A stretch of 64,000 nucleotides of DNA, from NCBI GenBank assembly GCA_963668435.2, contig CAXXSC010000008.1, positions 1,116,001 to 1,180,000 on the forward strand, written 5' to 3'. This stretch comes from G963668435 sp963668435. GTDB lineage: Bacteria; Latescibacterota; Latescibacteria; Latescibacterales; Latescibacteraceae. Shown in pieces: positions 61,961 to 64,000 of the stretch. How positions within the stretch are numbered: position 1 is the first letter of the stretch; each line of letters starts with the position of its first letter. The position numbers and the translations under genes are program-made. The notes below the pieces were generated by a model, which was not told the DNA's origin, ran no database searches, and saw only the letters and a program-made list of their open reading frames with translations.

Positions 61961-64000
61961 ATGAGCAGTTCAAGCATGAAATATACCGTAACACTCATCG
62001 TCCTGATTTGTCTCGCGAGCATCTCCTGCGGTGGCGAAAATGGTGAAATACTACCGGCTGAAACCCCTGAGCCACTCAAATTTGCCGTTTTCGGAAACAG
62101 CGGCCTTGCACTCGATGACGGCGCCGTATTTGCCGAAATGCTCAAGCATCTCGATACCATCAGTCCCGATTTCGCGGTCGATCTCGGAAACCGGCTGCCG
62201 CCGGGATTGTCTTCAGGGGGAATCGCCGCGCTCCTTGACACAGTCGACAAGGACCGCGAGGCCTTGTCCTGTCCGCTTTATGTCCTCGCCGGACAGAACG
62301 ATGTTTTCGATTACGACAGTGAGATGGCGTTCATTGACCGTTACGGTCCCCAGTGGTATGCGTTCTCACGGAAAGGCAGCTCATTCATTTTCCTTTCGAG
62401 CGAGGACAGCGCCTGGGATCATGGTTTCGGAACGAGGCCATTCATGAGCACTGAACAGCTCGCATGGCTGGAACAGTACCTCGCAGCCAACCGCAGCGCG
62501 AACACGGTGGTTTTTATGCATCGCGCAGTCTGGCGGGAGAATCCCATACTTTGGAAAAGCGAACTCAAGCCCCTTTTCGACCGGGGGGGAGTGGATCTGA
62601 TCATAGCCTCCTCGGCAGACGGGCTCATGGATTACGGCTCACCGGACGGCATCAGAACGATCACAACCGGCTGTACAGGCCCTGTTTCACATGCGTCTGC
62701 GGGTAATTTCCCGCACATGCTGACAGTGACAGTCGGGGACGGTAACCCGCGATTCGAAGTGATAAGCGCTGACGGCGGCCGAAAAGAGGGCATCCCTGTC
62801 GACAGCGAACTTCTGGAGGACACAGCAAAGATTGTTCAGGCAATAAAACCGAGGCCTTTCGCTGCTGACAAAGGCTGGAATATCAGCGAATCACTATCTA
62901 TCAACATTGAAAACCCGTTCGATGAACCGGTATCCGGCAGGCTTGAGTTTGCGCTATTCAAAGACACCTCGTGGTCGATCGAACCGGCTGATCTCGGTTT
63001 TATAGTGGAACCTGGCATGAAATCCAGCTACCGTATCGCGGTCAAAGCGAAATCGCCGGAACTGGCGCCTCTTCCGGTGATCACAGGCGAGCTCAACAAA
63101 GGCGCAACGAAAGTCTATGCGTTCGAGGAAGAATGCACTGTAGCGATTCCACCGCAAAGGATAGGCGATCCTGTGCCAGTCGAGGCGCATATCGCGGATG
63201 TCATCCCCTACGGTTTCAGCGGAAAACTCGCCATTCCCGTGGAAATCGACACCTACGATCTCTGCGGCCGTTGTGTTATTTACTGTCGGGACAGCGCGGG
63301 CAGGCAAAAATGCATCCACATCGCGTCACTCAAGAATTTCAGACCGGGGATCAACGAATTCAGCTGGAACGGGCTCGACCTCGAGGGCCGCAAAGTCTCA
63401 GCCGACTCACTCTCATACAGCGTTATTGTATACAACAAAAGGGCACCGGCGACATGGGTGGCTGAGGGCCCGCCAAACCACGGCGGCACTGCGATTGTCG
63501 AAGATACACTCAAGGGCCTGTCTGTACTGACTCATGACGGCTCTGATTTGAAACGTTTTCGGATCGGCGGATCACTCGGAAAGCCCTCCGCTGAAACAGA
63601 GGCCTCATTCGAAAGTATGCTTGACGGCGGCGAGCTGACCGGATTCGTTCGGACGGACGACAAACGCTTTCTCCTCGGCACAGCCGCCGGCATTCTCGCG
63701 GTCAACATGAACAGCAGCGGACCGGTGCGCGATCTGTCGTTCGGCAGCGACGGCTATCTCAGATTCGAATCACGACGAGGCAGAAAAGCGAGTGCGCCAA
63801 CTGCGTATGGGGACATGTTGGCTGTGGCTTTCGCGGGCAACAATGGCAACGGTACGGAGCTTGTCATTTACGATGCGCTGACCGGGAAAGAAAAGACTGT
63901 CATCGATCTCGGCGTCTTTTTCGGGGACATTTCCGGAACACCGGCAGTCACGGCCCTGCCCGACGGCATTCTCTGCGGACATCCGGACCACGGCCTTATC
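61961..64000 (+). CDS. Large lipoprotein with degenerate metallophosphoesterase domain (partial)
   Basis: I read this frame directly; it stays open for 680 codons to the window end. A signal ending in the lipobox LASISC (Cys near residue 23) marks a lipoprotein. Residues ~35-270 follow the calcineurin-like phosphoesterase plan (FAVFGNSGL, FAVDLGNRLPPG, YVLAGQNDVF, SSFIFLSSEDS, STEQLAWLEQYLA, VVFMHRAVW), but the metal ligands are changed: GDxH-type Asp to Asn, GD to GN, GNHD to GQND, and the final GHxH is missing. A FlgD-like Ig segment (FRPGINEFSWNGLDLEG) lies near 460, and a beta-propeller-like region with repeated LAVxxxGN strands follows. An enzymatically dead binding protein is inferred. 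ATG 61976 is an alternative start. Confidence 0.75.
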   Translation, partial: MSSSSMKYTVTLIVLICLASISCGGENGEILPAETPEPLKFAVFGNSGLALDDGAVFAEMLKHLDTISPDFAVDLGNRLPPGLSSGGIAALLDTVDKDREALSCPLYVLAGQNDVFDYDSEMAFIDRYGPQWYAFSRKGSSFIFLSSEDSAWDHGFGTRPFMSTEQLAWLEQYLAANRSANTVVFMHRAVWRENPILWKSELKPLFDRGGVDLIIASSADGLMDYGSPDGIRTITTGCTGPVSHASAGNFPHMLTVTVGDGNPRFEVISADGGRKEGIPVDSELLEDTAKIVQAIKPRPFAADKGWNISESLSINIENPFDEPVSGRLEFALFKDTSWSIEPADLGFIVEPGMKSSYRIAVKAKSPELAPLPVITGELNKGATKVYAFEEECTVAIPPQRIGDPVPVEAHIADVIPYGFSGKLAIPVEIDTYDLCGRCVIYCRDSAGRQKCIHIASLKNFRPGINEFSWNGLDLEGRKVSADSLSYSVIVYNKRAPATWVAEGPPNHGGTAIVEDTLKGLSVLTHDGSDLKRFRIGGSLGKPSAETEASFESMLDGGELTGFVRTDDKRFLLGTAAGILAVNMNSSGPVRDLSFGSDGYLRFESRRGRKASAPTAYGDMLAVAFAGNNGNGTELVIYDALTGKEKTVIDLGVFFGDISGTPAVTALPDGILCGHPDHGLI

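Overview
This 64 kb window is dense, ordinary-codon bacterial chromosome from a Gram-negative organism. Outer-membrane features include a patatin/beta-barrel protein and several lipoproteins. I saw no transposase, phage gene, CRISPR array, tRNA or rRNA. A bacterial geranylgeranylglyceryl-phosphate synthase (PcrB/GGGPS type), a siroheme-dependent (Ahb) heme pathway and an SRP RNA with an Alu-like domain together suggest an anaerobic or facultative member of the FCB-type candidate phyla (for example Latescibacterota, Zixibacteria or KSB1-like lineages). That placement is inference, not a phylogeny.

Positions 1-7800 (minus strand): a response regulator cut by the window edge, then a cluster of nucleotidyltransferase-fold protein, HPr-kinase-like protein, radical SAM/SPASM protein and PqqD-like protein. 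This combination resembles the 'HPr-rel-A' gene sets linked to exopolysaccharide loci. Upstream on the same strand are a HD-GYP protein that has lost the His of its HD motif, an ExeA-type AAA ATPase and a WecA/TagO-type lipid-carrier sugar transferase. Positions 7.9-15.7 kb (minus): HEAT-repeat lipoprotein, FMN reductase, ABC-class ATPase, glutamine amidotransferase, heparinase-like polysaccharide lyase and AcpS.

Positions 15.9-26.9 kb (plus): a small secreted protein with its own terminator, then a compact heme operon. It runs precorrin-2 dehydrogenase, HemA, HemC, CobA-HemD fusion, AhbC, a fused two-domain siroheme decarboxylase (AhbA/AhbB type), HemB and AhbD, followed directly by a MATE transporter and a strong terminator. 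It encodes most steps from glutamyl-tRNA to heme b via siroheme. HemL and a dedicated chelatase are not in the window. Positions 27.1-31.5 kb: a MacAB/Lol-like efflux operon (adaptor, two FtsX-type permeases, ATPase).

Positions 31.5-33.1 kb are a gene-poor stretch with a cluster of stem-loops, a terminator-like hairpin, the SRP RNA and short repeats. Positions 33.1-48.5 kb (plus) are housekeeping: dnaX-ybaB-recR, pgsA, pgpA, cinA, thpR, recA, alaS, GGGPS, a CpsB-type PHP phosphatase, a four-helix-bundle protein, stand-alone CoaB, an ExeA-type ATPase fused to zinc ribbons, and a DUF2520 oxidoreductase. Positions 48.6-53.7 kb (minus): PlpD-like patatin/barrel protein and ComEC.

Positions 53.8-64.0 kb (plus): a 1.34 thousand-residue, extremely acidic TPR protein, an M24 aminopeptidase, a double-thioredoxin/CcdA fusion, a GNAT acetyltransferase, a DUF1848 protein and a large lipoprotein with a degenerate metallophosphoesterase domain that runs off the end. 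The observations most worth following are the PqqD/radical SAM/HprK-like cluster, the acidic TPR protein with its recurring short hydrophobic motif, the A10 slippage candidate in dnaX, and the degenerate phosphoesterase lipoprotein.
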